The notes below the pieces were generated by a model, which saw nothing but the letters and a program-made list of their open reading frames with translations, did not search any database and had not been told where the DNA came from. Below are positions 1 to 9,805 of a stretch of DNA of 64,000 nucleotides, piece after piece; position 1 is the first letter of the stretch; every line of letters starts with the position of its first letter. Made by a program: the position numbers and the translations under genes. This DNA comes from Nitrospirota bacterium (GTDB lineage Bacteria > Nitrospirota > Thermodesulfovibrionia > UBA6902). Location of the stretch: contig JACQZG010000015.1 of NCBI GenBank assembly GCA_016213935.1, positions 19,537 to 83,536 on the forward strand, read 5' to 3'.

Positions 1-1
1 G

Positions 2-580
2 AGGTCAGGTGAATTTATCACACTCCGCGAGGTCATGGATGAAGTCGGCGCTGATATCGCAAAGTTCATATTTCTCACAAGACGGTCTGACAGCCATCTT
101 GATTTTGACATCGAGGTCGCAAAGAGAGAGTCATCTGAAAACCCGGTCTTCTATGTCCAGTACGCCTTTGCAAGAATATCGAGCATATTCAGGCAGGCGG
201 TTGAAAGAAAAATTATAAATATTGAGCACAAGATTAATCCCCCCATCCGCCCTTTAGAAAAGGGGGGTAAGGGGGGATTTGAAAGTATTCATGATATTGA
301 CCTGACACTTTTAAAAGAAGGCGACGAGATAGCGCTTGTAAAAAAGATGCTCCTGTACACTCTTGTATTTGATGGAGCTGTCACTGCGCTTGAACCGCAC
401 AGGATAACCTATTATCTGCAGGAACTTGCAAGGCTCTTTCACTCGTACTACAACAGGCACAGAGTGCTCTCAGACGACATGGATATCACAACGGCGAGGC
501 TCGCCCTCTGCAAAGCAGTGCAGATAGTTCTTGAAGAAGGGTTGAATATTCTCGGGGTGAAGGCCCCGGAAAGGATGTGA
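2..580 (+). CDS. argS: Arginyl-tRNA synthetase, C-terminal part (5' truncated by window)
   Basis: This is the carboxy end of arginyl-tRNA synthetase, which charges tRNA-Arg in the cytoplasm. The frame is open from base 2. It shows the class Ia hallmarks LDFDIEVAK and ENPVFYVQYAFARISSI, followed by the helical DALR anticodon-binding domain, and ends ALCKAVQIVLEEGLNILGVK, typical of ArgS. Oddity: a 45-nt C-rich/G-rich palindromic repeat (236-280) is read through in frame between the IFRQAVERK helix and the segment starting DIDLTLLKEGDE, adding about 15 residues (NPPIRPLEKGGKGGF). ArgS proteins do not normally have this tract; I infer a repeat insertion in a surface loop. Family identity is certain. 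The N-terminal catalytic part is outside the window. Confidence 0.96.
   Translation, partial: RSGEFITLREVMDEVGADIAKFIFLTRRSDSHLDFDIEVAKRESSENPVFYVQYAFARISSIFRQAVERKIINIEHKINPPIRPLEKGGKGGFESIHDIDLTLLKEGDEIALVKKMLLYTLVFDGAVTALEPHRITYYLQELARLFHSYYNRHRVLSDDMDITTARLALCKAVQIVLEEGLNILGVKAPERM
236..280. repeat. C-rich/G-rich palindromic repeat (family B) inside argS
   Basis: An interrupted palindrome with a C-rich left half and a G-rich right half around CCTTTAGAAAAGG. It is related to copies at 1731-1764, 2668-2715, 57428-57481 and 58788-58830. It is translated in frame as part of ArgS. Confidence 0.85.
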
Positions 581-594
581 ACAAAAAAATTAAT

Positions 595-697
595 GTCATT
601 CCCGCGTCAACCTCGGCTGATCCGCTGAGGCGGAAAAGCGGGAATCCAGACGCTGTTTCTCCGAAGAACTGGATTCCGCATCAAGTGCGGAATGACG
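595..697. repeat. GTCATTCCCG...GAATGAC repeat (family A) with nested element
   Basis: An intergenic double-hairpin repeat: GTCATTCCCGCG...GCGGGAATCCAG, then CTGGATTCCGC...GCGGAATGAC. A 20-nt palindrome (611-630, CCTC...GAGG) lies within the loop of the first arm, so one element appears inserted into another. A small open frame across it is repeat-derived, not a gene. Confidence 0.85.
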
Positions 698-712
698 GAC
701 AAAGGAGATCAT

Positions 713-2348
<1,636 letters not shown>

Positions 2349-2354
2349 TATAAT
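2349..2354 (+). promoter_or_regulatory. TATAAT hexamer 6 nt before the 2361 start
   Basis: A perfect -10 hexamer lies just after the tgt stop and 6 nt before ATG 2361. No SD is present, and no clear -35 at 17 nt. It suggests a leaderless transcript for the epimerase gene. Confidence 0.4.
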
Positions 2355-2360
2355 TATTCC

Positions 2361-3317
2361 ATGAATATACTTATCACAGGCGGCACGGGTTTCATCGGTT
2401 CGGCACTGACACGCGAACTTCGTAATTCAGGGCATACTGTCATAATTACAACCAGGCACAGTTCTGATTCTAAAGACAAGATCACTTGGAACCCGCCTGC
2501 TCTGCTCCCTTCTGACATAATCTCAGAAATTGACGCCGTCATAAACCTGGCAGGCGAACCTATCGCGCCTGAGAGGTGGACGGAAGAGAGAAAAAAACGT
2601 ATCATGTCAAGCCGTGTTGAAACAACGCGCGCGCTTGTTGCGTCAATTAAACAAAATGAAGAACACGCCCCTTTATCCCTGCCTACCGGACAGGCAGGCC
2701 CTCTTTTTAGAGGGGAAAGAAAAAGATTGCCAAAGGTTTTGATAAGCGCCTCCGCGATTGGATACTACGGGGCTCATGAAGACGAATATGTTACAGAAGA
2801 TACACCCCCTGCTTCTGACTTCCTTGCGGAAGTCTGCAAAGCCTGGGAAGCCGAGGCTCTTAAGGCGCAAGAATCAGGCATACGTGTTGTGCTTATTCGT
2901 ATCGGCGGCGTGCTTGAATCTGACGGCGGAGCCTTGAAACAGATGATGATACCTTTTAAATTCTTTGCCGGAGGGCCGATCGGGAGCGGAAGGCAGTGGT
3001 TGTCGTGGATACACAGGGACGACCTTACGGGAATTATCAGGTTTGCGCTTGAGAATGACTTCATATCCGGGCCAGTGAACGGGACTGCCCCGAACCCTGT
3101 GAGAAATCGAGAGTTCAGCACAGCTTTGGGCAAGGCGATGAAGAGGCCTTCTTTTTTAGCTGTTCCAGCCTTTATTGTAAAACTGACGCTCGGCGAACTC
3201 GGCAGTGTCCTGCTGACCGGGCAGAGAGTCCTCCCTGAGAAGGCTTTGAAGGCAGGCTACAAATTCAGATATCCTGATTTAGACGATGCACTGAAGGCGA
3301 TATTCGGTCAACAATGA
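2361..3317 (+). CDS. TIGR01777-type NAD(P)-dependent epimerase (YfcH/SulA-like)
   Basis: An extended-SDR protein of 318 residues. Motifs: Rossmann GGTGFIGSAL (residues 7-16), VINLAGEPIAPERWTEERKK (the signature of this family), SASAIGYYG with the catalytic Tyr, and the C-terminal NGTAPNPVRNREF and LLTGQRVLPEKALKAGYKF, typical of TIGR01777 epimerases. The physiological substrate is unknown. Residues about 103-119 (EHAPLSL, then TGQAGPLFRGERK) correspond to a family B repeat (2668-2715) that itself contains a family C palindrome (2678-2698), all read in frame. The start codon directly follows a TATAAT box, so translation may be leaderless. Confidence 0.9.
   Translation: MNILITGGTGFIGSALTRELRNSGHTVIITTRHSSDSKDKITWNPPALLPSDIISEIDAVINLAGEPIAPERWTEERKKRIMSSRVETTRALVASIKQNEEHAPLSLPTGQAGPLFRGERKRLPKVLISASAIGYYGAHEDEYVTEDTPPASDFLAEVCKAWEAEALKAQESGIRVVLIRIGGVLESDGGALKQMMIPFKFFAGGPIGSGRQWLSWIHRDDLTGIIRFALENDFISGPVNGTAPNPVRNREFSTALGKAMKRPSFLAVPAFIVKLTLGELGSVLLTGQRVLPEKALKAGYKFRYPDLDDALKAIFGQQ
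2668..2715. repeat. Family B repeat split by a family C palindrome, inside a gene
   Basis: The outer element starts CCCCTTTATCCC and ends CTTTTTAGAGGGG. Between the arms lies a 21-nt CCTGCC.../...GGCAGG palindrome (2678-2698) that is the exact reverse complement of the copy at 62402-62422. The whole tract is coding. Confidence 0.8.
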
Positions 3318-3337
3318 AATCAAGGAACGTATAACTG

Positions 3338-4312
3338 TTATTCCTGCCACTTAAGTTTGTCAAGCATCTTTTTATTCTCAAAATACCAGTCGACCGTCTT
3401 CTTTACGCCTTTTTCGAGCGACGTCCTCGGCCTCCAGCCGAGCACCTTTTTTGTCTTGTCTATATTCGCCCATGTGGCCCTCACATCAGCCTTATGCATC
3501 ATGAGCCTTTTTACTTTCACCTTCTTGCCAAGATGCTTGCCAAGAAGCCCGATAACATAATTAAGCTTTACGGGATGGTCGCCCCCCAGGTTGAATATCT
3601 CATAGCCCACGAACTTCAATGCCCTTATGGTGCCGTCCGCGATGTCGTCTATATATGTGAAGTCGCGCGTCTGATTGCCGTCGCCGAAGACTGGGATAGC
3701 CTTGCCCGCGTCTATGCTCTTTATGAACTTGAAGATGCTCATGTCAGGCCTGCCCGCGGGGCCGTACACCGTGAAGTACCTGACGACACTCACGTCGATG
3801 CCGTATAGATAATGATATGAATAGCTTAAAACCTCTGCGCCCTTCTTTGTGGCCGAATAAGGGGCAAGCGGCGTGTCTGTCCTCGATTTCTCGTCAAAGG
3901 GCATGTTCTCAGAGGCGTAGAGGCTTGAGGTCGACGCCAGCACAAATTTCTTTATCTTATTTTTGACACAGCATTCAAGCAGGTTAAGCGTCCCTTTGGT
4001 GTTGGCGTCAAGATATACCCAGGGATCTTCGACAGACGCCCTCACCCCGGCCCTTGCCGCAAGGTTTATGACAGCGTCTATCTTATGCCTGCCGAATACA
4101 GCCTTCAGTTTTTTATAATCCGCGATGTCGCACCTGTAAAAAGTGAAGTCCGGGAACTTCTTCAATATGCCGAGTCTCCAGAGCTTGAGTTTCGGGTCAT
4201 AATAGTCATTGATATTGTCAACGCCTATCACCTTCACTTTTCTCTCAAGCAATGTGTGAGACACCTTCCATCCTATGAATCCGGCGCAACCGGTAACTAA
4301 AATTGTCTTCAT
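3338..4312 (-). CDS. NAD-dependent nucleotide-sugar epimerase (UDP-glucuronate/GalE-like)
   Basis: Extended SDR of 324 residues. The N-terminal GCAGFIGWKV NAD-binding loop, the VDNINDYYDPKLKLWRL segment characteristic of UDP-glucuronate 4-epimerases, catalytic STSSLY and YSATKKGAE (Ser/Tyr/Lys), RYFTVYGPAGRPDM and the C-terminal LGWRPRTSLEKGVKKTVDWY are all visible. It likely interconverts a UDP-hexuronate or UDP-hexose for surface glycans. It is transcribed divergently from the adjacent LPS gene run, so the 4313-4408 gap should hold two promoters. Family certain; substrate inferred from the DYYDPKLK motif. Confidence 0.92.
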   Translation of the reverse strand: MKTILVTGCAGFIGWKVSHTLLERKVKVIGVDNINDYYDPKLKLWRLGILKKFPDFTFYRCDIADYKKLKAVFGRHKIDAVINLAARAGVRASVEDPWVYLDANTKGTLNLLECCVKNKIKKFVLASTSSLYASENMPFDEKSRTDTPLAPYSATKKGAEVLSYSYHYLYGIDVSVVRYFTVYGPAGRPDMSIFKFIKSIDAGKAIPVFGDGNQTRDFTYIDDIADGTIRALKFVGYEIFNLGGDHPVKLNYVIGLLGKHLGKKVKVKRLMMHKADVRATWANIDKTKKVLGWRPRTSLEKGVKKTVDWYFENKKMLDKLKWQE

Positions 4313-4396
4313 CTTCCTACCCGTTATCTATATTTGGATTTTATTCTGAATGAAGGACTTCTTCCATCTGCCGAAAAAACTTATAATACAATTCAT

Positions 4397-4402
4397 TATA
4401 AT
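4397..4402 (+). promoter_or_regulatory. TATAAT hexamer 6 nt before ATG 4409
   Basis: Two TATAAT hexamers occur at 4382-4387 and 4397-4402. The second is exactly 6 nt before ATG 4409, with no SD, so a leaderless start is possible for the first gene of the LPS run. No good -35 is visible. Confidence 0.45.
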
Positions 4403-4408
4403 ACAGCA

Positions 4409-5539
4409 ATGACAGGGCAAAAACAAATGAAGATCGCTCTTATAAGAAAAAATTTCACCCCCTACGGCGGGGCTGAAAACTACATGATGCAGACAGCCTC
4501 CGCCCTTGCCGGGAGAGGGCACGAGGTGCATATATTAAGCGCCGGCGATTGGCCTGAGGAATATTTTATTTTCCATAAGATTAATACTGTCTCGGGCCCG
4601 TCTTTTCTCTCAAACACGCTCTTTGCGTCAAACGTGAAAAAAGCCCTCGGCAAAGAGGCCTTTGATTCTGTCATCAGTTTCGAACGCGCGGCTGGCGGAG
4701 ATATATACCGGGCAGGCGACGGATGCCATAAAGAGTGGCTTTCGAGGCGCGGAGAATATGCGCCCTTCCACAAAAGAATAAGCTTCCTTATCAACCCTCA
4801 TCACCGCATGCTTCTGTATCTTGAAAAGAAGAGATTTGAAAATTCAAAATTGATAATAGCCAATTCAAAAATGGTCAAAAACGACATCATCAGGAATTAC
4901 TCAGTTGACCCTGAAAAAATACGCGTCATTTACAACGGCGTTGACCTGCGGAAATTTCACCCTGTTGATGCAGACAAAAAAGCTGCCGTGAAATATTCGA
5001 TAGGCCTGCAGGAGAAGAAAGTAATTTTATTCGCCGGAGCCGACCTTGAGAGAAAGGGGCTGCCCGCGCTTCTGAGAGCCTTTCTGCGCATGGAGCGCAA
5101 GGGGATGATGATTCTCGTTGCCGGAAAAAAGGCCGGCGGAAAGTTTGCTTCGCTTATAAAACGGCTCGGCATAAAGAAGAGCGTCCTCCTGTGGGGGACT
5201 GAAAAGGACATGACAAAACTTTATGCCGCATCTGACATCCTTGTCCTGCCGACCATATATGACCCGTTCAGCAATGCCTCGCTCGAGGCTATGGCATCAG
5301 GCCTTCCGGTCGTTACGACATCGGCAAACGGCGTGTCTGAACTGATAACAAACGGGGTGGAGGGCTATGTGATAAAAAACCCGTCTGACTCTGATACGCT
5401 TGCAAAGATGATGAGCGCCGCATTGTCAAATAGCTTGGAAATGGGAAGCAATGCGCGTAAGAAGGCGGAGGGATTTCCCATAGAGAAGGCGGTTGATGAG
5501 ATAGTGAGGCTGATTTCAGAGAATGTTCAAAGAGATTAA
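4409..5539 (+). CDS. GT4 glycosyltransferase (WaaG-like)
   Basis: A GT-B fold retaining glycosyltransferase. The N-terminal half has FTPYGGAENYMMQTA (acceptor side) and the linker has the GT4 signature IIANSKMVKNDIIRNY...IRVIYNGVDLRKFHP. The C-terminal half has FAGADLERKGLPALLRAF and DPFSNASLEAMASGLPVV with the E-x7-E nucleotide-sugar motif. LPS glucosyltransferase WaaG has the same layout, so transfer of a hexose to the inner core is likely. The start could be ATG 4409 (just after TATAAT) or ATG 4427 (MKIALIRKNF). It overlaps the following heptosyltransferase by 17 nt, indicating one transcript. Confidence 0.9.
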   Translation: MTGQKQMKIALIRKNFTPYGGAENYMMQTASALAGRGHEVHILSAGDWPEEYFIFHKINTVSGPSFLSNTLFASNVKKALGKEAFDSVISFERAAGGDIYRAGDGCHKEWLSRRGEYAPFHKRISFLINPHHRMLLYLEKKRFENSKLIIANSKMVKNDIIRNYSVDPEKIRVIYNGVDLRKFHPVDADKKAAVKYSIGLQEKKVILFAGADLERKGLPALLRAFLRMERKGMMILVAGKKAGGKFASLIKRLGIKKSVLLWGTEKDMTKLYAASDILVLPTIYDPFSNASLEAMASGLPVVTTSANGVSELITNGVEGYVIKNPSDSDTLAKMMSAALSNSLEMGSNARKKAEGFPIEKAVDEIVRLISENVQRD

Positions 5540-6662
5540 CAAAATTCTCGTCATTAAGCTGAGGCACATCGGCGACGTGCTGCTTTCAGTGCCTGCGGTA
5601 AGGGCGCTCAAAGAGAGCTTCCCGGCCGCGAAAGTATCTGTCTTGGTAAACAGTGGAACTGAAGATGTGCTTGCCGGTAATCCGCTTATTGACGAGTTAA
5701 TAATATTCCACAGGGAGACAAAAGGGCTTCCGGCATGGAAACGTCTTCCGAAAGAGGCGGGCTTTCTCAGGATGCTCAGGTCAAAGGGTTTTGACATGAC
5801 GGTTGACCTTACGGGCGGGGACAGGGCGGCTGTCGCATCCTTTGTCTCGGGAGCTAAATACAGAATAGGGATGAAGAGCGCAAAAGGCCTCCCCGGCAAG
5901 AAATATTTTTATACTCACACTGCCGGGCCTGACCAAAAGAACCATGCGGTGCTTCAGAATTTGGAGATATTAAAAAAGTCCGGCATGGAGGCTTCGAACG
6001 TATCCGTGGATTTTTTCGTGCCGCCTGACGCAAGAGAAAAAATAAAGGAAATTTTCAAAAAGAATAATATAAGCGAAAGAGACAGAATCGTTCATATGCA
6101 TCCAACCTCAAGATGGCTCTTTAAATGCTGGAAGGATGAGTACATGGCCGAAACAATAGAATGGCTGATTGAGAACGGCATGAAGATCATTCTCACATCG
6201 TCGCCGGAGAAAAAAGAGCTTGAGAAGGCGGAACATATCGTCTCTTTAGCCTCGTCACGCATCGCGGGTCACGGCTCGCGATTAATCAGCCTCTGCGGCA
6301 GGACATCCATTAAAGAACTCGGCGCCATATCAGAGATGTCAGCCCTCTTCTTCGGGGTCGATTCCGCGCCCATGCACATAGCAGCCGCTCTCAATACGCC
6401 TGTTGTCGCGCTCTTCGGGCCGAGCGGGGCGTTCAACTGGGGGCCGTGGGATAATAAACAGCAGTCAATAACAACACCTTATTCAAATAGAAACGGTTTA
6501 CAGGCTTTCGGGATGCATACGGTGATTCAGAAGAGCGACGGATGCATACCCTGCGGAAAGGACGGATGCGAAGGGAGCAAAAAGAGCAGGTGCCTCGATG
6601 AGATAACGCCTGATGAGGTAAAGGCGGTGCTTGCAGAAAAGCTGAAGAGTATAAGAAAGTGA
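5523..6662 (+). CDS. LPS heptosyltransferase (GT9), copy 1, WaaQ-like
   Basis: A GT9 ADP-heptose:LPS heptosyltransferase of 379 residues, acting at the cytoplasmic face on lipid A-core. Motifs: ILVIKLRHIGDVLLSVPAVRAL at the N-terminus, DLTGGDRAAVASFVSGAKYRIG, HMHPTSRWLFKCW, LCGRTSIKELGAISEMSALFFGVDSAPMHIAAAL (the GT9 signature) and VVALFGPSGAFNWGPW. The tail carries CIPCGKDGCEG and CLDEITPDEV, the usual Cys-bearing C-terminus. Of the four GT9 copies it most resembles the heptosyltransferase III/WaaQ group. The start overlaps the upstream GT4 gene. Confidence 0.93.
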   Translation: MFKEINKILVIKLRHIGDVLLSVPAVRALKESFPAAKVSVLVNSGTEDVLAGNPLIDELIIFHRETKGLPAWKRLPKEAGFLRMLRSKGFDMTVDLTGGDRAAVASFVSGAKYRIGMKSAKGLPGKKYFYTHTAGPDQKNHAVLQNLEILKKSGMEASNVSVDFFVPPDAREKIKEIFKKNNISERDRIVHMHPTSRWLFKCWKDEYMAETIEWLIENGMKIILTSSPEKKELEKAEHIVSLASSRIAGHGSRLISLCGRTSIKELGAISEMSALFFGVDSAPMHIAAALNTPVVALFGPSGAFNWGPWDNKQQSITTPYSNRNGLQAFGMHTVIQKSDGCIPCGKDGCEGSKKSRCLDEITPDEVKAVLAEKLKSIRK

Positions 6663-6663
6663 T

Positions 6664-6731
6664 GTCATACCCGTAAAAACGGGTATCCAGAAAACAACAT
6701 GGCTGGATTCCCGATCGAGTCGGGAATGACA
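6664..6731. repeat. Family A repeat
   Basis: GTCATACCCGT...ACGGGTATCCAG, spacer, then CTGGATTCCCGA...TCGGGAATGAC. Two hairpins immediately follow the heptosyltransferase stop; they could also attenuate transcription between cistrons. Confidence 0.85.
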
Positions 6732-6759
6732 GATAAAATAAATTTATAAAACAAACAAC

Positions 6760-7851
6760 ATGTTCACACTTCTTCACACTGAATCATCAGCGGGATGGGG
6801 CGGGCAGGAGAACAGAATACTGAACGAATCCATCGGCCTCAGAAAGCTCGGCGCAAGGGTTATCATCCTCTGCCAGCCCGAGAGCATCCTCGGCAAAAAA
6901 GCCGAGACAGAGATGTTTGAGGTGAGAAGGTGCAGGATGAAGAAGAGCTACGACCTCTTCGCCATAAGAAATATCCTGAAGCTGATAAAGGACGAAGAGA
7001 TCGATATCATAAATACACACAGCGGAAGGGATACCCTGCTTGCCGGAATAGCCGGGAGGATTTCATGCAGGAAACCCGTCATTGTGAGGACAAGGCATCT
7101 TGCCCTGCCCGTGACATCTCTATTCACATATAAATACCTTGCCCGCAAGGTCGTTGCCGTGAGCGGGCATGTAAGAAGATATCTTATCAATGAAGGGCTG
7201 CCCGAAGAAAAAGTTACGGCTGTCCGGACAGGGATAGATATAACAAGGTTCAATCCGGGAAATGCAAAGGATCTCCTCAGGCAGAAACTTGAGATTAGCC
7301 CGGAAACGCCGGTCGTCGGCGCGGTATCAGTGCTGAGGCGGAAGAAAGGACACCATATACTGCTGGAGGCCGTTCCCCTTATTCTTAAGCAATGCCCCGG
7401 CGCGATCTTCTTCATCGCGGGCGACGGCCCGCAGCGCGATAACATAAGACTGAAGATTAATGAGATGGGCTTAAATGATAAAGTATTCATGCTCGGAATA
7501 AGGAACGACATCCCCGATATCCTGAAGTTTTTTGACATATTCGTTCTCCCCACTATTCAGGAAGCCCTCGGCACATCCTTTCTCGAGGCCATGGCAATGG
7601 GCAAGCCTGTCGTAGGATGCAATGTGGGCGGAGTGAGCGAGGTGATCAGAGACGGCGTCAACGGGTATCTTGTTGAGCCCGAGGATCCGCGCAGCCTCGC
7701 GGACGCGGTTGTAAGGCTTCTGAAAGATGATTCCGCAAGAAAGAAAATGGGCGAGGCCGGAGAGAAGATGGTGAGTGAGAGCTTCACTGTAGAAAAGATG
7801 TGCGAAGGGATGTTCAGCCTTTACTCTTCGCTCATGAAGGAGAGGAAATGA
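6760..7851 (+). CDS. GT4 glycosyltransferase
   Basis: A 363-residue GT-B protein. It has an N-terminal SAGWGGQENRILNESIGL loop, VAVSGHVRRYLINEGLPEEKV and RTGIDITRFNPG in the linker, GAVSVLRRKKGHHILLEA and IFFIAGDGPQRDNI in the donor domain, and QEALGTSFLEAMAMGKPVVG with the E-x7-E motif. This is a typical LPS core GT4 transferase; sugar specificity cannot be read from the sequence. ATG 6760 has no clear SD. Its TGA overlaps the next ATG (ATGA), so the two are translationally coupled. Confidence 0.9.
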   Translation: MFTLLHTESSAGWGGQENRILNESIGLRKLGARVIILCQPESILGKKAETEMFEVRRCRMKKSYDLFAIRNILKLIKDEEIDIINTHSGRDTLLAGIAGRISCRKPVIVRTRHLALPVTSLFTYKYLARKVVAVSGHVRRYLINEGLPEEKVTAVRTGIDITRFNPGNAKDLLRQKLEISPETPVVGAVSVLRRKKGHHILLEAVPLILKQCPGAIFFIAGDGPQRDNIRLKINEMGLNDKVFMLGIRNDIPDILKFFDIFVLPTIQEALGTSFLEAMAMGKPVVGCNVGGVSEVIRDGVNGYLVEPEDPRSLADAVVRLLKDDSARKKMGEAGEKMVSESFTVEKMCEGMFSLYSSLMKERK

Positions 7852-8645
7852 TACGCCCGGTGCCTGTGCTTATGTACCACCATATCAACCCGCATAAAGG
7901 CGATATGGTGACCGTTACGCCTGATGTCTTTGGGGAACAGATGAGGTATCTCAGAAAGACGGGCTACCGCGCGCTCAATGCTTCTGAGCTTGAATCATAT
8001 CTTAAAGGAGAATATATTCCTGATGGGAAGGCTGTTGCCATCACCTTTGACGACGGCTGGCTCGATAATTATATCTTCGCCTTTCCCGTTCTCGAAAAAT
8101 ACAGGCTCAACGCGATTGTCTTTATCGTCACTGAACGCGCTGACAAGGCATCGGAAAATGCCTGTGCTGTCGAACGCGCCGTTCCCACGCATGAGAGGTC
8201 AAAAGGGCTTATTTCAGAAGGCAGGGCAGGCAAGGTCGTTCTCAGTTGGAAGCTTATAAAAGAGGTTTCCGCAGGCGGCCTGATCGAGTTCTGTTCACAT
8301 GCCAAAAGCCACAGGAGGTGCGCCGAACTTTCAGAGGCCGAACTTTATGACGAACTCAAAGGCTCAAAAGGCATCATGGAAACGATGCTCGGAAGGCCCT
8401 GCCCCTATCTATGCTGGCCATACGGAAGCTACAGCAATACCTCGGTCAGGATTGCGATGGAGGCGGGCTACAGGATGATATTCACGGTTGACCACGGCGT
8501 GACAAAGCCGGGAGACGACCCTCTCTTCATTAAACGGATTGACGTGAGAGACGATCTCTCATGGTTTAAGAAGAAGATCTTCATTTATTCAAGCCCTGTA
8601 TTTTCCAATCTCTATCTCAAGATAAGAAAAAAGGGGTCTCTGTAG
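7848..8645 (+). CDS. Polysaccharide deacetylase (NodB domain)
   Basis: A 265-residue carbohydrate esterase family 4-type protein. It has the N-terminal VPVLMYHHIN segment common to PgaB/IcaB-like deacetylases, the catalytic/metal motif TFDDGWLDN, the metal-binding CSHAKSHRR (H-x3-H) and WPYGSYS. It would remove N-acetyl groups from a glycan or core sugar. No signal peptide is seen, so a cytoplasmic substrate such as a core intermediate is possible. The start is ATG 7848, overlapping the upstream stop and preceded by AGGAGAGG; an in-frame codon at 7800 lies within the upstream gene and is rejected. A longer than usual loop occurs before VVLSWKLIKE. Confidence 0.88.
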   Translation: MIRPVPVLMYHHINPHKGDMVTVTPDVFGEQMRYLRKTGYRALNASELESYLKGEYIPDGKAVAITFDDGWLDNYIFAFPVLEKYRLNAIVFIVTERADKASENACAVERAVPTHERSKGLISEGRAGKVVLSWKLIKEVSAGGLIEFCSHAKSHRRCAELSEAELYDELKGSKGIMETMLGRPCPYLCWPYGSYSNTSVRIAMEAGYRMIFTVDHGVTKPGDDPLFIKRIDVRDDLSWFKKKIFIYSSPVFSNLYLKIRKKGSL

Positions 8646-8649
8646 AAAG

Positions 8650-9789
8650 ATGAGACTGAAGATATTTGACGGCCTGCTCTGCCTCACGATGAAACTCCTT
8701 AAGTCCCTTGACAAAAGAGAGACGGGCATTGAGCATTTTGAGCCTGAAAAAGTCAGGAATATTCTTCTTGTCTCATCAACAGCCATAGGCGACACGCTTC
8801 TCTCAACGCCTGCCATACGGGCGGTGAGAGAGCGTTATCCCGAAGCAAAAATCATCGCGCACCTCAATGCGAACAACATGGAGCTATTTGAGAATAATCC
8901 GCATATAGACAAGATTATCCCGTATTACGGAGGATATAAAAAATTCTGCGAAACCGTAAAAGCGTTCCGCAATGAGAGATTCGATCTCGCGCTTATCCTT
9001 CACGGAAACGAGCCTCAGGCTACGCCTATGGCTTATCTTTCGGGAGCAAGGTTCATCATCAAACTCCCGAACACCAGCGAATACAGGTTTCTCCTCTCGA
9101 ACAAAGATGACATTCTCGGATGGAAAGATTTTGCTCACGCCGCCGAGCAGAGGCTCAGGGTTGTCGAACTGGCAGGATGCGGAACATCCGACAACAAAAT
9201 GGTCCTGCCCCTCACCGGCGACGGGGAACTATTTGCCGAAAGATTTATCAAAGAGAATGGCATAACCGGTAGAAATGTCATCATCGGGTTTCAGGCAGGG
9301 GCATCCACCATAAGCAGGATGTGGTTTCCCGAAAGATTCGCTGAACTCGGGAAAAGGCTGGTTGCTTTGAATCCTGGCATAAGGATAATCCTGACGGGCT
9401 CGCCCAACGAGCATGATTATTGTAAAAAGATCGCTGACGCGATAGGGAAAGAAGCGATAGTATCCGCCGGGAGAGTCCCTTTGAAATTCCTCCCCTCTCT
9501 CATAAAAAGGTTCACTGCGCTTGTGACCGGAGATACAGGGACGATGCACATTGCGGTAGCGGCCGGAACGCCTGTTGTCGCGCTCTACGCCGTTTCAGAC
9601 CCTCAAAAGTCAGGCCCGTACTACGGCCTTGATAAACATGCCGTCATCAATAAAGAGAGAACCTGCGACCCGTGCGCGAGCAAAAAATGCAAATACCAGA
9701 AATGCATGGAGCAGATAAGCGTCGATGAAGTATATAATGAAGCACGTATAATATTTGAGAAGGCCGGAGGCGTCATCTCCCGGCCATGA
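8650..9789 (+). CDS. LPS heptosyltransferase (GT9), copy 2
   Basis: A 379-residue GT9 enzyme with an N-terminal extension of about 30 residues before the first strand. Motifs: NILLVSSTAIGDTLLSTPAI, YLSGARFIIKLP, IIGFQAGASTISRMWFPERF, VTGDTGTMHIAVAAGTPVVALY and the Cys-rich end CDPCASKKCKYQKCMEQIS. It transfers ADP-heptose or a related nucleotide sugar to the LPS core. It starts 4 nt after the deacetylase stop, within the same operon. Confidence 0.92.
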   Translation: MRLKIFDGLLCLTMKLLKSLDKRETGIEHFEPEKVRNILLVSSTAIGDTLLSTPAIRAVRERYPEAKIIAHLNANNMELFENNPHIDKIIPYYGGYKKFCETVKAFRNERFDLALILHGNEPQATPMAYLSGARFIIKLPNTSEYRFLLSNKDDILGWKDFAHAAEQRLRVVELAGCGTSDNKMVLPLTGDGELFAERFIKENGITGRNVIIGFQAGASTISRMWFPERFAELGKRLVALNPGIRIILTGSPNEHDYCKKIADAIGKEAIVSAGRVPLKFLPSLIKRFTALVTGDTGTMHIAVAAGTPVVALYAVSDPQKSGPYYGLDKHAVINKERTCDPCASKKCKYQKCMEQISVDEVYNEARIIFEKAGGVISRP

Positions 9790-9805
9790 CAACGGAGAAG
9801 CATCT

